Assembly: GCA_028289645.1 (NCBI GenBank)
Contig: JANQOK010000015.1
Coordinates: 186,001 to 250,000 of the forward strand
Length of the DNA stretch: 64,000 nucleotides
Direction of reading: 5' to 3'
From: Anderseniella sp.
GTDB taxonomy: Bacteria; Pseudomonadota; Alphaproteobacteria; Rhizobiales; Aestuariivirgaceae
Positions 39,193 to 49,059 of this stretch are shown one piece after another. A program made the position numbers and the translations under genes. Position 1 is the stretch's first letter. Every line of letters starts with the position of its first letter. Under the pieces are notes generated by a model. The model was not told where the DNA came from, made no database searches, and saw only the letters and a program-made list of their open reading frames with translations.

Positions 39193-39720
39193 ATGGGAAC
39201 TTTTGATCAGGATATCGCGATCAGGCATATCGCAGGCAATGGTCATATCGCCTGCCTGTCGATGGGTGAAATCGCCTTTGCCTGCAGCATCGGAAGGGCC
39301 GGCATCAGCTACAGCAAGTCCGAAGGTGACTGGACGACACCGGCGGGTCGCTGGCCGCTGCGCTATGTCATGTACCGGCCCGATCGTGTTGTTCGCCCGC
39401 TTACCGCTCTCCCTGTAAGGCAGATCGTTCCCGGTGCGGGCTGGTGTGATGACCCCGCTTCGCGCGATTACAACAGGCCGATCAAACTGCCCTGCCCGCA
39501 CAGCCATGAGTTATTATGGCGCCGGGACCATCTTTACGATCTGCTGGTGGTGCTCGGTCACAATGACACCCCGCCAATACCGGGCAAGGGCAGCGCTGTG
39601 TTCATGCACTTGCGCCCGCCAGACGGGGGCGCGACACAAGGCTGTGTGGCACTTCAGCAACAACACCTGCGCCAGATCCTGTTACGTTCCGGACCTGGAA
39701 CGTTCCTGTACATTCGCTAG
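39193..39720 (+). CDS. L,D-transpeptidase (YkuD) family protein
   Basis: A 175-residue protein with the YkuD catalytic motif: FMHLRPPDGGATQGCVAL contains the conserved His, Gly and nucleophilic Cys. Such enzymes form 3-3 peptidoglycan cross-links or attach proteins to the wall. No signal peptide is seen from the chosen ATG (AGGG upstream), which is common in the short proteobacterial group with this order, so its location is unclear. Divergent from the CenR-like gene and convergent with yggS. Confidence 0.85.
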   Translation: MGTFDQDIAIRHIAGNGHIACLSMGEIAFACSIGRAGISYSKSEGDWTTPAGRWPLRYVMYRPDRVVRPLTALPVRQIVPGAGWCDDPASRDYNRPIKLPCPHSHELLWRRDHLYDLLVVLGHNDTPPIPGKGSAVFMHLRPPDGGATQGCVALQQQHLRQILLRSGPGTFLYIR

Positions 39721-39725
39721 ACAAG

Positions 39726-40391
39726 CTATCCCCTGCTGCCGAAAATCGCGCTGCCGACCCGCACATGCGTGGCACCGTGTTCAATGGCCGTCTCAAAGTC
39801 GCCGCTCATGCCCATGGAGAGCTTTGCCAGTCCGTGGCGGGCGGCAATCTCGGCCAGCATGGAAAAATGCGGCACCGGATCCTGATCGAACGGCGGAATG
39901 CACATCATGCCGGTGATGGTCAGATCATAGATCGCGGTGCACGCTTTCAGGAATGCGTCCGCCTGTTCCGGGCCGATGCCTGCTTTTTGCGGTTCGTTGC
40001 CGGTATTCACCTGGACAAAAAGCTCCGGGCTGCGGCCGGCAGACTGTATCTCCTTTGCCAGTATCCGCGCCAATTTTTCCCTGTCCAGGGTCTCGATGGC
40101 GTCAAACAGGGCAACGGCCTCGCGCGCCTTGTTGGTCTGCAGCGGTCCGATCAGGTGCAAGCGGGTATCCGAATGGGCCTGTTTCAATGCCGGCCACTTG
40201 CCATGGGCTTCCTGCACACGGTTTTCGCCGAATACCCGATGGCCGAGCTCAAGCACCGGCTCGACATCTCCGGCAGCGAAAGTCTTGGACACCGCCACCA
40301 GAGTGATATCCGCAGCATCGCGGCCGGATTTTCGGGCCGCAACCTCGATCCGGGCCATTACGTCATTGTATCGCTGAGTTACAGTATTCAT
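39726..40391 (-). CDS. YggS/PLPBP family pyridoxal-phosphate homeostasis protein
   Basis: Single-domain PLP-binding TIM-barrel protein of about 221 residues that buffers pyridoxal 5'-phosphate; it has no known enzyme activity. The PLP Lys lies in LVAVSKTF, and HLIGPLQTNKAR, VNTGNEPQKAGI and SMGMSGDFETAI are family blocks. The start is uncertain: the ATG chosen gives MNTVTQRYNDV, but an ATG six codons upstream would place the GGGTCCGGA motif inside the coding sequence (MSPDPKMNT). Divergent from leuS. Confidence 0.92.
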   Translation of the reverse strand: MNTVTQRYNDVMARIEVAARKSGRDAADITLVAVSKTFAAGDVEPVLELGHRVFGENRVQEAHGKWPALKQAHSDTRLHLIGPLQTNKAREAVALFDAIETLDREKLARILAKEIQSAGRSPELFVQVNTGNEPQKAGIGPEQADAFLKACTAIYDLTITGMMCIPPFDQDPVPHFSMLAEIAARHGLAKLSMGMSGDFETAIEHGATHVRVGSAIFGSRG

Positions 40392-40392
40392 C

Positions 40393-40407
40393 TTAGGGTC
40401 CGGACTC
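40393..40407. repeat. TTAGGGTCCGGACTC motif copy at the yggS start
   Basis: Lies one base upstream of the chosen yggS ATG in the yggS/leuS divergent gap. Twelve bases (TTAGGGTCCGGA) are identical with the 18-bp palindrome at 30377-30394. Confidence 0.5.
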
Positions 40408-40502
40408 ATTAATCTTGGCCGTCTTGCTTGCCCGTCAGGTTGCTTCCTGATACTGCACTTGCGAACACAAATCAGGATCAACGAACAGGCATACCACAAG
40501 AC

Positions 40503-43112
40503 ATGTCGACTGAGCGATACAATCCCCGCGGTGTAGAAGCCAAGTGGCAGAAAACCTGGACGGACGCCGGCAGTTTCCTGGCCAGCAACTCATCCGACAA
40601 GCCGAAATACTACGTGCTTGAGATGTTTCCCTACCCGTCCGGCCGCATCCACATGGGCCATGTTCGGAATTACACCATGGGCGACGTGATCGCCCGTTTC
40701 CGCAAGGCGTGCGGCTACAACGTCCTGCACCCGATGGGATGGGACGCCTTTGGCATGCCGGCCGAAAACGCCGCCATTGAACGCAAGGTCCATCCCAAGT
40801 CGTGGACATATGAGAATATCGCCGCCATGCGCGACCAGCTCAAATCCATGGGACTGGCCATTGACTGGACCCGCGAGTTCGCCACCTGCGACCCGGAGTA
40901 CTACGGTCACGAACAGCGCATGTTCATCGAGTTCCACAAGGCCGGACTGGTTGAGCGCAAGGTGTCCATGGTCAACTGGGATCCAGTTGACCAGACCGTG
41001 CTGGCCAATGAGCAGGTGATCGACGGGCGCGGCTGGCGCTCCGGTGCCGAGGTCGAGAAGCGTGAGCTGGCGCAATGGTTCCTGAAAATTTCCGACATGT
41101 CGGAAGAACTGCTGTCCGCCCTGGACACCTTGACCGACTGGCCGGAGAAAGTCCGCCTGATGCAGCGCAACTGGATCGGCAAGTCCGAGGGCCTGAGGTT
41201 TTCCTTTGTGCTTGAAGACGAGGCCGGCAATCAGCTCGATGACAAGCTGACCGTTTACACGACCCGGCACGACACGATTTTCGGCGCCAGCTTCTGCGCC
41301 ATCTCGGCCGACCATGGGTTGACCCAGAAAGCGGCTCAAAGTTCTGATGCCGTCAAGGCGTTCCAGAAGGAATGCGCCGCACTGGGGACCAGCGAAGAAG
41401 CCATCGAGCGCGCCGAGAAAAAGGGCATTCCGCTTGGCATCTATGCGCGCCACCCGTTCGATGCGGAAAGGCGCCTGCCGGTATATGCGGCGAATTTCGT
41501 GCTGATCGGTTATGGCGAAGGCGCGGTGTTCGGCTGCCCGGCCCATGACCAGCGTGACCTGGACTTTGCCCGCAAATACGGCCTCGACGTAATCCCGGTG
41601 GTGGCACCCAAGGACGCTGATGCGGCAACGCTGGACGTCGGCAGCGAGGCGTTGCTGGAGAAAGACACCTCGACGGTCCACATGGTCAACTCCGGGTTTC
41701 TCGATGGCATGTCGGTCGAAGACGCCAAGGCGGAGGTGGCAAAACGCATGGCTGACGCCGGCATTGGCGAACGCAAGACCAATTACCGGTTGCGTGACTG
41801 GGGTGTGTCCCGGCAGCGCTACTGGGGCTGCCCGATACCGTTCATTCATTGCGACACTTGCGGGGTGGTTGACGTACCGGTTGCTGACCTTCCCGTTGTG
41901 CTGCCGGAAGACATCAATTTCGACAAGCCCGGCAATCCGCTTGAGCGTCACGACGAGTGGAAATCTGTTCCGTGCCCGAAATGCGGTGCACCGGCGCAGC
42001 GCGAAACCGACACCTTCGACACGTTCATCGATTCGTCCTGGTACTTCGCCCGCTTCTGCTCGCCGCATTCCGATCAGCCGGTGGACACTGATGCAGCCAG
42101 CTACTGGATGCCGGTGGATCAGTATATCGGCGGCATCGAACATGCCATTTTGCACCTTCTGTATTCGCGCTTCTTCGTGCGCGCCATGCGAAAATGCGGC
42201 CATCTCGATCTCGACGAGCCGTTCAAGTCCCTGTTTACCCAGGGCATGGTGATCCATGAAACCTACCGCTCGCAGTCAGGCGACTGGATTGTTCCGGCCC
42301 AGATCGCAAGGGACGTTGACAAGGCGACAGATACGGTGAGTGGAGAAGCGGTCACCATCGGCCCGGCCGAAAAGATGTCCAAGTCGAAAAAGAACGTCAT
42401 CGATCCCGATGACATCATCGAGCAGTACGGCGCCGACACCGCCCGCTGGTTCATGTTGTCGGACACACCGCCGGAGCGCGATATCGAGTGGACCGAGGCC
42501 GGTGTGGTCGGCGCCTGGCGGTTCGTGCAGCGCATCTGGCGCCTGGTCGGCCAGGTTGCGGACGACAATGTTTCGATCGTCACGGAGGTATTGCACAAGG
42601 CCGACGCGGACAATATAGCCGAATTGCGCAAAAGCACCCATATGGCGATCGCATCGGTCGGTGATGACATTACCAACCTGCGCTTCAATCGCGCCATCGC
42701 CCGGGTTTACGAACTGGTCAACGCGCTGGCGGCATCATTGTCGTCAGACGATGCATCGGACGAGCTCAAGATGGCACAGCGTGAAGCGGCGGTTTCACTG
42801 GTCCAGCTGTTTGCGCCGATGATGCCTCATCTTGCCGAGGAATGCTGGCGGGCACTTGGTGGCGACGGTTTGGTCTGCGACGCGCCATGGCCGAATCACG
42901 ACGAAAGCCTCCTGGTCAGTGACAAGGTCACTTTCGTGGTCCAGATTAACGGCAAGAAGCGGGCTGAACTGCAGTTTGCCAAGGGTGCTGACCGGGAAAT
43001 GGTAGAAGATACATGTCTTCGCCACGAGAATGTGGTACGAAGTCTGGACGGCTTGTCGGTTCGCAAAGTTATTGTTGTGCCCGACAAATTGGTGAATATA
43101 GTTGCGGGATGA
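40503..43112 (+). CDS. leuS: Leucyl-tRNA synthetase
   Basis: Class I aminoacyl-tRNA synthetase that charges tRNA-Leu; 869 residues. The HIGH-type motif is [15 protein letters not shown] (about residues 42-56), the CP1 editing domain spans about 225-420 with TTRHDTIFG, and the signature [10 protein letters not shown] (KMSKS) lies near 625. The zinc-like CDTCGV and CPKCGAP pairs are present. The ATG giving MSTERYNP fits the family; the frame is open 25 codons upstream. The stop overlaps the lptE start. Confidence 0.97.
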   Translation: MSTERYNPRGVEAKWQKTWTDAGSFLASNSSDKPKYYVLEMFPYPSGRIHMGHVRNYTMGDVIARFRKACGYNVLHPMGWDAFGMPAENAAIERKVHPKSWTYENIAAMRDQLKSMGLAIDWTREFATCDPEYYGHEQRMFIEFHKAGLVERKVSMVNWDPVDQTVLANEQVIDGRGWRSGAEVEKRELAQWFLKISDMSEELLSALDTLTDWPEKVRLMQRNWIGKSEGLRFSFVLEDEAGNQLDDKLTVYTTRHDTIFGASFCAISADHGLTQKAAQSSDAVKAFQKECAALGTSEEAIERAEKKGIPLGIYARHPFDAERRLPVYAANFVLIGYGEGAVFGCPAHDQRDLDFARKYGLDVIPVVAPKDADAATLDVGSEALLEKDTSTVHMVNSGFLDGMSVEDAKAEVAKRMADAGIGERKTNYRLRDWGVSRQRYWGCPIPFIHCDTCGVVDVPVADLPVVLPEDINFDKPGNPLERHDEWKSVPCPKCGAPAQRETDTFDTFIDSSWYFARFCSPHSDQPVDTDAASYWMPVDQYIGGIEHAILHLLYSRFFVRAMRKCGHLDLDEPFKSLFTQGMVIHETYRSQSGDWIVPAQIARDVDKATDTVSGEAVTIGPAEKMSKSKKNVIDPDDIIEQYGADTARWFMLSDTPPERDIEWTEAGVVGAWRFVQRIWRLVGQVADDNVSIVTEVLHKADADNIAELRKSTHMAIASVGDDITNLRFNRAIARVYELVNALAASLSSDDASDELKMAQREAAVSLVQLFAPMMPHLAEECWRALGGDGLVCDAPWPNHDESLLVSDKVTFVVQINGKKRAELQFAKGADREMVEDTCLRHENVVRSLDGLSVRKVIVVPDKLVNIVAG

Positions 43113-43621
43113 TGATGTTCGCGAAACACGCAATGAAGTCGTTTGCTCTGGTCGGCCTGCTGGCTCTGTCTGCCTGCGGGTATCAGCCGTTGTATGGGAC
43201 CAATGACGACGGCTCTTCGGTTTCGCAGAAACTCGCTGAAGTCAGCGTTTCGCAGCAGTCGACCCGTGTTGGCCAGCTGGTCCGCAATGAGATCGTCCGC
43301 TCGACCCGGCCGGCCGGTACCCAGGCGCCGGACCGGTACTACCTCAAGCTCCAGGCCAAGGGCGACGCCGAGACACTGATCAACACCGAGGATACGGTTC
43401 ATCGCCGGCTCGCCTACAACCTGACCACCAGGTTCCAGCTGGTTGATGCTGCCAGCCAGAATGTCATCTTTTCCGGACGTGCCTTCAGCAGGGTTCCATA
43501 CGACAGGCTGGATGCGTCATTTGCAAACGTCCAGGCGCGCGTGAATGCCGAGGAACAGGCCGCCAAACAGGTTGGCCAGGAAGTACGAACCCGTCTGGCA
43601 GCATTCCTCGCGACCAATTAG
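43109..43621 (+). CDS. lptE: LPS-assembly lipoprotein LptE
   Basis: Outer-membrane lipoprotein that plugs LptD in lipopolysaccharide export. About 170 residues with a signal peptide and lipobox ALSAC directly followed by GYQPLYG, the alphaproteobacterial LptE hallmark. Three ATG codons in a row overlap the leuS stop, so the exact start is open by two codons; an ATG six to eight codons later is also possible. Placed in the conserved leuS-lptE-holA order and probably co-transcribed. Confidence 0.92.
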   Translation: MMMFAKHAMKSFALVGLLALSACGYQPLYGTNDDGSSVSQKLAEVSVSQQSTRVGQLVRNEIVRSTRPAGTQAPDRYYLKLQAKGDAETLINTEDTVHRRLAYNLTTRFQLVDAASQNVIFSGRAFSRVPYDRLDASFANVQARVNAEEQAAKQVGQEVRTRLAAFLATN

Positions 43622-43635
43622 GGTCAAGATCCATC

Positions 43636-44661
43636 ATGGCTGTTATCAAGCCTCAGGGGTTTGAGGCTGCATTTGGTTCCCCGTCCAGCAAATACAAGGG
43701 CGCACTTCTGTGCGGTCCCAACTGGGAACTGCTCAACCGGCTGAAGAATAAGGCGGTGAAAATTTTTACCTCCAACCATCCTGACGGGGAGGTGGTGCGG
43801 TTTTCCGACACCGACCTTGCTGCAGACACCGGACGCCTGCTGGAGGAACTGCAGTCCATCTCCATGTTCGGCGCCGACAAGCTGATACTGGTCGACGCGG
43901 CCTCGAGCACGGTTCACAAGGCCTGCATTGGAGCGGTCAGTGTCGGGTGGTCGGATTGCCTGTTGCTGGTCACAGCCGGTGACCTGAAAAAGTCGTCGCC
44001 TCTGAGGAAGGAATTTGAAGCGTCTCCGGATCTGGCAACCGCTATCTGCTTTGAACAGAGCGTTGGCGAACTGCTGGAATATGCCGCCACTTTCATGTCC
44101 GGCCTGAACGTTGCGATTGATCGCGAGGCAATCGAGCTGGTGGTCGACGCCGTGGGCGGCAATGCCGCCCTCCTCCAGTCTGAGCTGACGAAGCTTGCCA
44201 GCTACGCCGGCGAAGGCGGCTCCGTATCGCTTGCCGATGCGACCGAGATCATCGCCGGCAACGAGGCGGCGTCCATGGACGGGCTGATCGACGCGGTATT
44301 CTCAGGCAGGCCGGATGCCGCTGTCCATGCTGTGACAACGTTGCAGCAACAAGGCCAGCAGCCGGCCTCTGTGCTGATAGCGCTGACCAATCACTGTACC
44401 CTGCTGGTAGAAATGGCCGGCGCAATGGAAACCGGCCGCCGCCCGGATGCCATTGTCAAGGAATGGCGGCCGCCCATTTTCTTCAAGCGCCACAATGCGC
44501 TGGCCGGACAGCTCAGGTCCTGCAGCCTGCAACAACTGCAGACGGTTGCCGAACGCCTGCGTATTGCAAACTCGGACGTGCGAAGAAAGCCGATGGTCAA
44601 CTGGCCGGTCGCTGAACGCTTCGTGATTTCAGCGGCAAGTTCATTGCGCCGTGCGCGGTAA
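43636..44661 (+). CDS. holA: DNA polymerase III subunit delta
   Basis: Clamp-loader wrench subunit that opens the beta clamp. The 341-residue protein has the HolA AAA+-like architecture: N-terminal domain with LLCGPNWELLNRL, mid-region EQSVGELLEYA and GGNAALLQSELTKLASYAG (the most conserved stretch), and a C-terminal helical collar. It starts 14 bp after lptE and converges with parB (7-bp gap). Confidence 0.94.
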   Translation: MAVIKPQGFEAAFGSPSSKYKGALLCGPNWELLNRLKNKAVKIFTSNHPDGEVVRFSDTDLAADTGRLLEELQSISMFGADKLILVDAASSTVHKACIGAVSVGWSDCLLLVTAGDLKKSSPLRKEFEASPDLATAICFEQSVGELLEYAATFMSGLNVAIDREAIELVVDAVGGNAALLQSELTKLASYAGEGGSVSLADATEIIAGNEAASMDGLIDAVFSGRPDAAVHAVTTLQQQGQQPASVLIALTNHCTLLVEMAGAMETGRRPDAIVKEWRPPIFFKRHNALAGQLRSCSLQQLQTVAERLRIANSDVRRKPMVNWPVAERFVISAASSLRRAR

Positions 44662-44668
44662 ACAGGCT

Positions 44669-45550
44669 TCAGGATCTTATGCCAAGCTTGGAACAAACCG
44701 TGTCGAGCTGATCTAAATCATTGTAATGTATGGTTAATTTGCCTTTTTCGGCAGTTTTTGCGGCGATCGACACCTTCAGTCCTAAAGCTTCCGCCAGCAG
44801 TTTCTCAACGGCCGCAATGTTCGAGTCCGTGGCTTTTTTTGCGGGCTTGCCCGCCGCACCGGCACCGGTGTCACGGGCCAGCGCTTCGGCCTGGCGAACC
44901 GACAATCCAAGCGCAATGATCTTCTGGGCAAGGGATTGCGGGTCTTCGGTTGCGATCAGCGCGCGCGCGTGGCCGGCGGTCAGTTTGCCGGTCTGCAATG
45001 CTTCCAGCACTGATGCCGGCAAGGCAGTCAGTCGCAGCGTGTTGGCAATGTGGCTGCGGCTCTTGCCGATCGATTCGGCGAGTTGCTGCTGCGTATACTC
45101 AAACTGGTCGATCAGTTGCTGATAGCCGTGTGCCTCCTCAACCGGGTTGAGATCTGCACGCTGGACGTTTTCGATCAGCGCGATCTCCAGCACTTCCTTG
45201 TCGGAAAGTTCACGCACCAGCGCCGGTATGTGGTGCAGGCCTGCCTTCTGCGCCGCCCGCCACCGGCGCTCGCCGGCAACGATCTGATAATTTTCGCCGT
45301 CGCCAACCGGTCTGACCACAACGGGTTGCAGAATACCCTTCTCGGCTACCGAACTGACCAGGTCATCCAGGTCTTCCTGGTTGAACACCTTGCGCGGGTT
45401 CAGGGTATTGCTCTGAACCAGTTCGATCGGCAACTCCCGCAAACCATTGGCGCGGCCGGACGCCTGTTCAGCGACCGTCTCCTCCGGCGCAGCATCGCCG
45501 ATCAACGCGGCCAGTCCGCGGCCCAGTCTCTTCTTTGGTAGTGCCGTCAT
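44669..45550 (-). CDS. parB: Chromosome partitioning protein ParB
   Basis: CTPase clamp that loads at parS sites near the origin and works with ParA in segregation. The 293-residue protein begins with the family's KKRLGRGLAALIGD, has the ParB/Srx CTP-binding region with GERRWRAAQKAG (about 95-106), the helix-turn-helix IGKSRSHIANTLRL (about 160-175) that binds parS, and a C-terminal dimer domain. It follows parA by 29 bp on the same strand. Three parS-type sites are present to its right. Confidence 0.96.
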   Translation of the reverse strand: MTALPKKRLGRGLAALIGDAAPEETVAEQASGRANGLRELPIELVQSNTLNPRKVFNQEDLDDLVSSVAEKGILQPVVVRPVGDGENYQIVAGERRWRAAQKAGLHHIPALVRELSDKEVLEIALIENVQRADLNPVEEAHGYQQLIDQFEYTQQQLAESIGKSRSHIANTLRLTALPASVLEALQTGKLTAGHARALIATEDPQSLAQKIIALGLSVRQAEALARDTGAGAAGKPAKKATDSNIAAVEKLLAEALGLKVSIAAKTAEKGKLTIHYNDLDQLDTVCSKLGIRS

Positions 45551-45579
45551 GATTTTTTCTCAGACTTCATTGTTATTCT

Positions 45580-46422
45580 CTAGGCCGCGCGTAACGAACG
45601 CTCACGACGGATGATCTCCGATGCCAGACGGATGTACGCCTGTGATCCGGCGCAGGTATTGTCATACAGCAATACCGGCTTGCCGTAAGACGGCGCTTCC
45701 GACACCCGGACATTGCGCGGTATGACCGTTTCGTAGACCTTGGCGCCCAATACGCCGCGGACATCCTGTGCCACCTGCTCCGACAGCGAATTTCTGCGAT
45801 CGAACATGGTCAGCACAATGCCCTGGATTTCCAGAGTCGGATTGAGGTTGGCCTTGACCCGCTCCACGGTATTGAGGAGCTGGCTCAATCCTTCCAGAGC
45901 AAAGAACTCGCATTGCAGCGGAACCAGTATGGCGTGTGCGGCCGACAGCGAGTTTATCGTCAACAGGTTCAGCGACGGTGGGCAGTCGACCAGGATGTAG
46001 GTGTACGGGCTTGCCTCGCTGAACACGATCAGCTTCTCTATGGCATCCTTCAGCCGGTATGTCTTGCGGTTGTACTCGGCCAGTTCCAGCTCAGCGCCGA
46101 GCAGGTCCATTGAAGACGGCACGCAGTCAAGGCCCGGGATTTCCGAACCTTGAATCGCCTCGTGCAGATCCGCCTCGCCGACCAGCACCTCATAGGTGGA
46201 CACCTGCTCCGCGGCCCGCTCAATGCCAAGGCCGGTGCTGGCATTGCCCTGCGGATCCAGGTCAATGACCAGAACCTTCTCGCCAACTGCCGCCAGCGCG
46301 GTGCCCAAGTTGATGGCAGTGGTGGTCTTGCCAACCCCGCCTTTCTGGTTGGCAACCGCCAGGATGCGGGGTGTTGGATCAGTCGGATGCTGTAGAATTT
46401 TCGCTGACACGTTCGGCCTCAT
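45580..46422 (-). CDS. parA: Chromosome partitioning ATPase ParA
   Basis: Walker-type ATPase that moves ParB-parS complexes. Deviant Walker A KGGVGKTTT (about residues 27-35), Walker B DLDPQGNAST, and ILVDCPPSLNLLT are intact. The chosen ATG gives MRPNVSAKIL; an ATG seven codons upstream is possible. Both overlap the 3' end of rsmG (by 44 or 65 bp), showing tight coupling. Length 280 is normal for chromosomal ParA/Soj. Confidence 0.95.
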   Translation of the reverse strand: MRPNVSAKILQHPTDPTPRILAVANQKGGVGKTTTAINLGTALAAVGEKVLVIDLDPQGNASTGLGIERAAEQVSTYEVLVGEADLHEAIQGSEIPGLDCVPSSMDLLGAELELAEYNRKTYRLKDAIEKLIVFSEASPYTYILVDCPPSLNLLTINSLSAAHAILVPLQCEFFALEGLSQLLNTVERVKANLNPTLEIQGIVLTMFDRRNSLSEQVAQDVRGVLGAKVYETVIPRNVRVSEAPSYGKPVLLYDNTCAGSQAYIRLASEIIRRERSLRAA

Positions 46423-47065
46423 GAATTTCAAGAATGCAGCCATTTTGCTGGGTACGACTTGAGTGTTTGCAGAACGAAATATTCCAACATTTAGTAGCCT
46501 CGGTCAATTCAGCATCAACATCTTGTCCCTTGAGGAACAACATTCGTTGTGGATGAACCGGTAATTGCGCCGCCAGTTCCAGTAGTCCGGGCAATGGCGC
46601 CAATGCTCGGGCCACGCACACATCCACCGCCTGCTGCAAATCCGATTTGCCGAGCAATTCTACCCGGGCGTTGATGATTCGGGTGTTTAAACTGCACGCC
46701 CTGCTCACATGCCTCAGGAACGCCGCCTTTTTCGCATTGGCCTCGATCATCACCACTTCGGCAGCGCTGTTGGTCCCGGCAAGCCATATCGCCAGCGGTA
46801 TGCCGGGAATCCCGGCACCGGACCCGATATCGACAATCAGGCTCTCGTTTCCACTGAGATGATCACACAATTGCAACCCGTCACAAATATGACGATGCCA
46901 GACCTGGTCGATTGTCGAGGGTGCGATCAGGTTGATGCGGGCCTGCCAGTGCAGTAATTCCGCCACATAGATCCGCAGCCTTTCCAGTGATTCACGTGAA
47001 ACATTGAAGACTTCAGGCAGGTCGTCGGGCGTCACGCTGTCAGGAATTAACCATGTCTGCGCCAT
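46379..47065 (-). CDS. rsmG: 16S rRNA (guanine527-N7) methyltransferase RsmG (GidB)
   Basis: SAM-dependent enzyme that methylates G527 of 16S rRNA; loss gives low-level streptomycin resistance in other bacteria. The 228-residue protein has DIGSGAGIPGIPLA as SAM motif I (about residues 70-83) and ALAPLPGLLELAAQL near the C-terminal half. The coding sequence for NVSRESLE contains a parS site, as often seen in rsmG genes near origins. It lies six bases after mnmG. Confidence 0.95.
   Translation of the reverse strand: MAQTWLIPDSVTPDDLPEVFNVSRESLERLRIYVAELLHWQARINLIAPSTIDQVWHRHICDGLQLCDHLSGNESLIVDIGSGAGIPGIPLAIWLAGTNSAAEVVMIEANAKKAAFLRHVSRACSLNTRIINARVELLGKSDLQQAVDVCVARALAPLPGLLELAAQLPVHPQRMLFLKGQDVDAELTEATKCWNISFCKHSSRTQQNGCILEIHEAERVSENSTASD
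46988..47003. other. parS site inside rsmG
   Basis: TGATTCACGTGAAACA differs from the consensus TGTTTCACGTGAAACA at one position. It lies about 8.4 kb from the predicted oriC. Confidence 0.8.
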
Positions 47066-47071
47066 GGTTGC

Positions 47072-48952
47072 TCAGCTCGCCAGCCGGGCGCCGGCCTGTT
47101 TGCGCATATGTGCGATCACCAGCACCAGCGCTCCCGGGGTCACGCCGTCTATGCGGGCTGCATGGCCAATGGTTTGCGGGCGCCGTTCAGCCAGCTTCTG
47201 GCGGACTTCATTGGACAGTCCGGCGATCAGGCCGTAATCGATGTCATCGGGAATGATGGTTTTCGCATCCTGGTTGAAGGCGTCAATCTCGGCCTTCTGG
47301 CGGTCGACATAGGTGGCGTAGACGGCCTCGGCCTCAATCAGCTCACGCAGGTTCCGATCTGTCTGCTGCAGGTCCGGCCAGACCTGGCTGAGCCGGGTGA
47401 AATCCACATTCGGATATGACAGGTACTCGTACGCGGACCTGATCCTGCCGTCCTTGTTGGCCGGCAGGCCAGCCTGTTCGGCGGCATGCGGGCTGAGCGA
47501 CAATGTCTGCAGCCTGTCACGAAGGCTTGCAAGGTTTTCCATCTTGGCGGCGAACTGTTGCTGCCTTTCGAGTGAGCACAGGCCTTTCTCAATTGCCAGA
47601 GGCGTCAGGCGCTGATCCGCATTGTCGGCACGCAGCAGCAGCCGGTACTCGGCGCGCGAAGTAAACATCCGGTACGGCTCGCTCACGCCCCTGGTGACCA
47701 GGTCGTCGATCATTACGCCGATATAGCCCTGCGACCTGTCGATGGTCAGCTGATCCAGGCCGCACGCCCGGGCAGCCGCATTCGCCCCAGCCACCAGGCC
47801 CTGGGCAGCGGCTTCTTCATATCCGGTGGTGCCATTGATCTGGCCGGCCAGAAACAGGCCCGGCAGCTTGTTCAGCGCAAGCCCAGCATCAAGTTCACGT
47901 GGATCGACATAGTCATATTCAATCGCATAACCCGGTTGCAGGATTTTCACATTCTCCAGACCGGCGATCGAATGCACATAGGCGTCCTGCACATCCTCCG
48001 GCAGTGATGTAGAAATACCGTTCGGATACACGGTGATGTCGTCTATTCCCTCCGGCTCCAGGAAGATCTGGTGCGACGAACGCTCGGCAAACTTGACAAC
48101 CTTGTCTTCGATGGACGGGCAGTAGCGCGGCCCCGTCCCTTCGATGAAACCCGCATACATCGCCGACTTCTCCAGGTTGTCGGAGATGATCTTGTGCGTG
48201 TCGGCATTGGTGTGGGTGATGTGGCAGCTGATCTGCGGCGCATGGGTTTCGCTGGTCAGCGTCGAGAAATAGAACGGGCTTTCGTCGGCGGCCTGCTCCT
48301 CGAGCCCTGAATAGTCGATCGTCGAGGCGTCGAGCCGCGGCGGCGTTCCGGTCTTCAGCCGGCCGATCTGCAGCCCGGTGCCGCGCAGAACACGGGCCAG
48401 TCCGTTGCTCGGCTCCTCGCCGACACGACCCGCCGGGATCTTCTTCTCGCCGATATGGATCAGCCCGCCGAGAAAGGTGCCGGTCGTCAGCACGACGCTG
48501 GTCGCAGATATCTCGCGCCCGTCCTCGCTGACAATCCCGCACACCCGTCCATCGCTCATGGCAAAGCTGGCAACAGCCGCCTCGATCACCGTCAGGCTGT
48601 CATGGTGCAGAATTGCCGCCTGCATGGCATCGCGGTAGAGCTGCCGGTCAATCTGTGCCCTAGGGCCTCTGACCGCGGGTCCTTTCGACCGGTTGAGCAG
48701 CCGGTACTGAATCGCCGCCTTGTCGCTGATCCTTCCAATCAGCCCGTCAAGTGCATCGACTTCCCGGATCAGGTGCCCCTTCCCCAGTCCGCCCATTGCC
48801 GGGTTGCACGACATCTCGCCGATGGTCGATTGCCGGTGCGTGACCAGGGCTGTGCGTGCGCCACGGCGCGCCGCGGCGCTTGCTGCCTCGCAGCCTGCAT
48901 GGCCGCCGCCAACGACGACCACATCAAAGTCTGGCTTCCGGTTCTGGGTCAT
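47072..48952 (-). CDS. mnmG: tRNA 5-carboxymethylaminomethyl modification enzyme MnmG (GidA)
   Basis: FAD-dependent partner of MnmE that modifies U34 of several tRNAs. The 626-residue protein has the N-terminal FAD motif [12 protein letters not shown] (about residues 13-24), the block [17 protein letters not shown], and the C-terminal helical domain that binds tRNA and MnmE. It begins with an ATG and heads the mnmG-rsmG-parA-parB operon; parS sites lie just upstream, between it and mnmE. Confidence 0.97.
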   Translation of the reverse strand: MTQNRKPDFDVVVVGGGHAGCEAASAAARRGARTALVTHRQSTIGEMSCNPAMGGLGKGHLIREVDALDGLIGRISDKAAIQYRLLNRSKGPAVRGPRAQIDRQLYRDAMQAAILHHDSLTVIEAAVASFAMSDGRVCGIVSEDGREISATSVVLTTGTFLGGLIHIGEKKIPAGRVGEEPSNGLARVLRGTGLQIGRLKTGTPPRLDASTIDYSGLEEQAADESPFYFSTLTSETHAPQISCHITHTNADTHKIISDNLEKSAMYAGFIEGTGPRYCPSIEDKVVKFAERSSHQIFLEPEGIDDITVYPNGISTSLPEDVQDAYVHSIAGLENVKILQPGYAIEYDYVDPRELDAGLALNKLPGLFLAGQINGTTGYEEAAAQGLVAGANAAARACGLDQLTIDRSQGYIGVMIDDLVTRGVSEPYRMFTSRAEYRLLLRADNADQRLTPLAIEKGLCSLERQQQFAAKMENLASLRDRLQTLSLSPHAAEQAGLPANKDGRIRSAYEYLSYPNVDFTRLSQVWPDLQQTDRNLRELIEAEAVYATYVDRQKAEIDAFNQDAKTIIPDDIDYGLIAGLSNEVRQKLAERRPQTIGHAARIDGVTPGALVLVIAHMRKQAGARLAS

Positions 48953-48999
48953 GGTGCCCGCTCAATACACGAACTGTGGAAAAACATCAAAAAAGACTT

Positions 49000-49015
49000 C
49001 GTTTCACGTGAAACA
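49000..49015. other. parS site in the mnmG-mnmE gap
   Basis: CGTTTCACGTGAAACA contains the 14-bp perfect palindrome GTTTCACGTGAAAC and differs from the 16-bp consensus at one end base. It is the best ParB site of the window, intergenic, about 6.4 kb left of the predicted oriC. Confidence 0.92.
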
Positions 49016-49023
49016 AAATCCGG

Positions 49024-49039
49024 TGATTCACGTGAAACC
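49024..49039. other. Second parS site in the mnmG-mnmE gap
   Basis: TGATTCACGTGAAACC, two mismatches from the 16-bp consensus, nine bases after the first site. The close pair suggests a ParB loading cluster. Confidence 0.75.
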
Positions 49040-49059
49040 ATGCCGCTCGGGAGACGCCG

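Noticed and set aside
40590-42257. Long minus-strand open frame antisense to leuS (555 codons)
   Set aside because: Shadow of leuS; no Shine-Dalgarno, no domain features.
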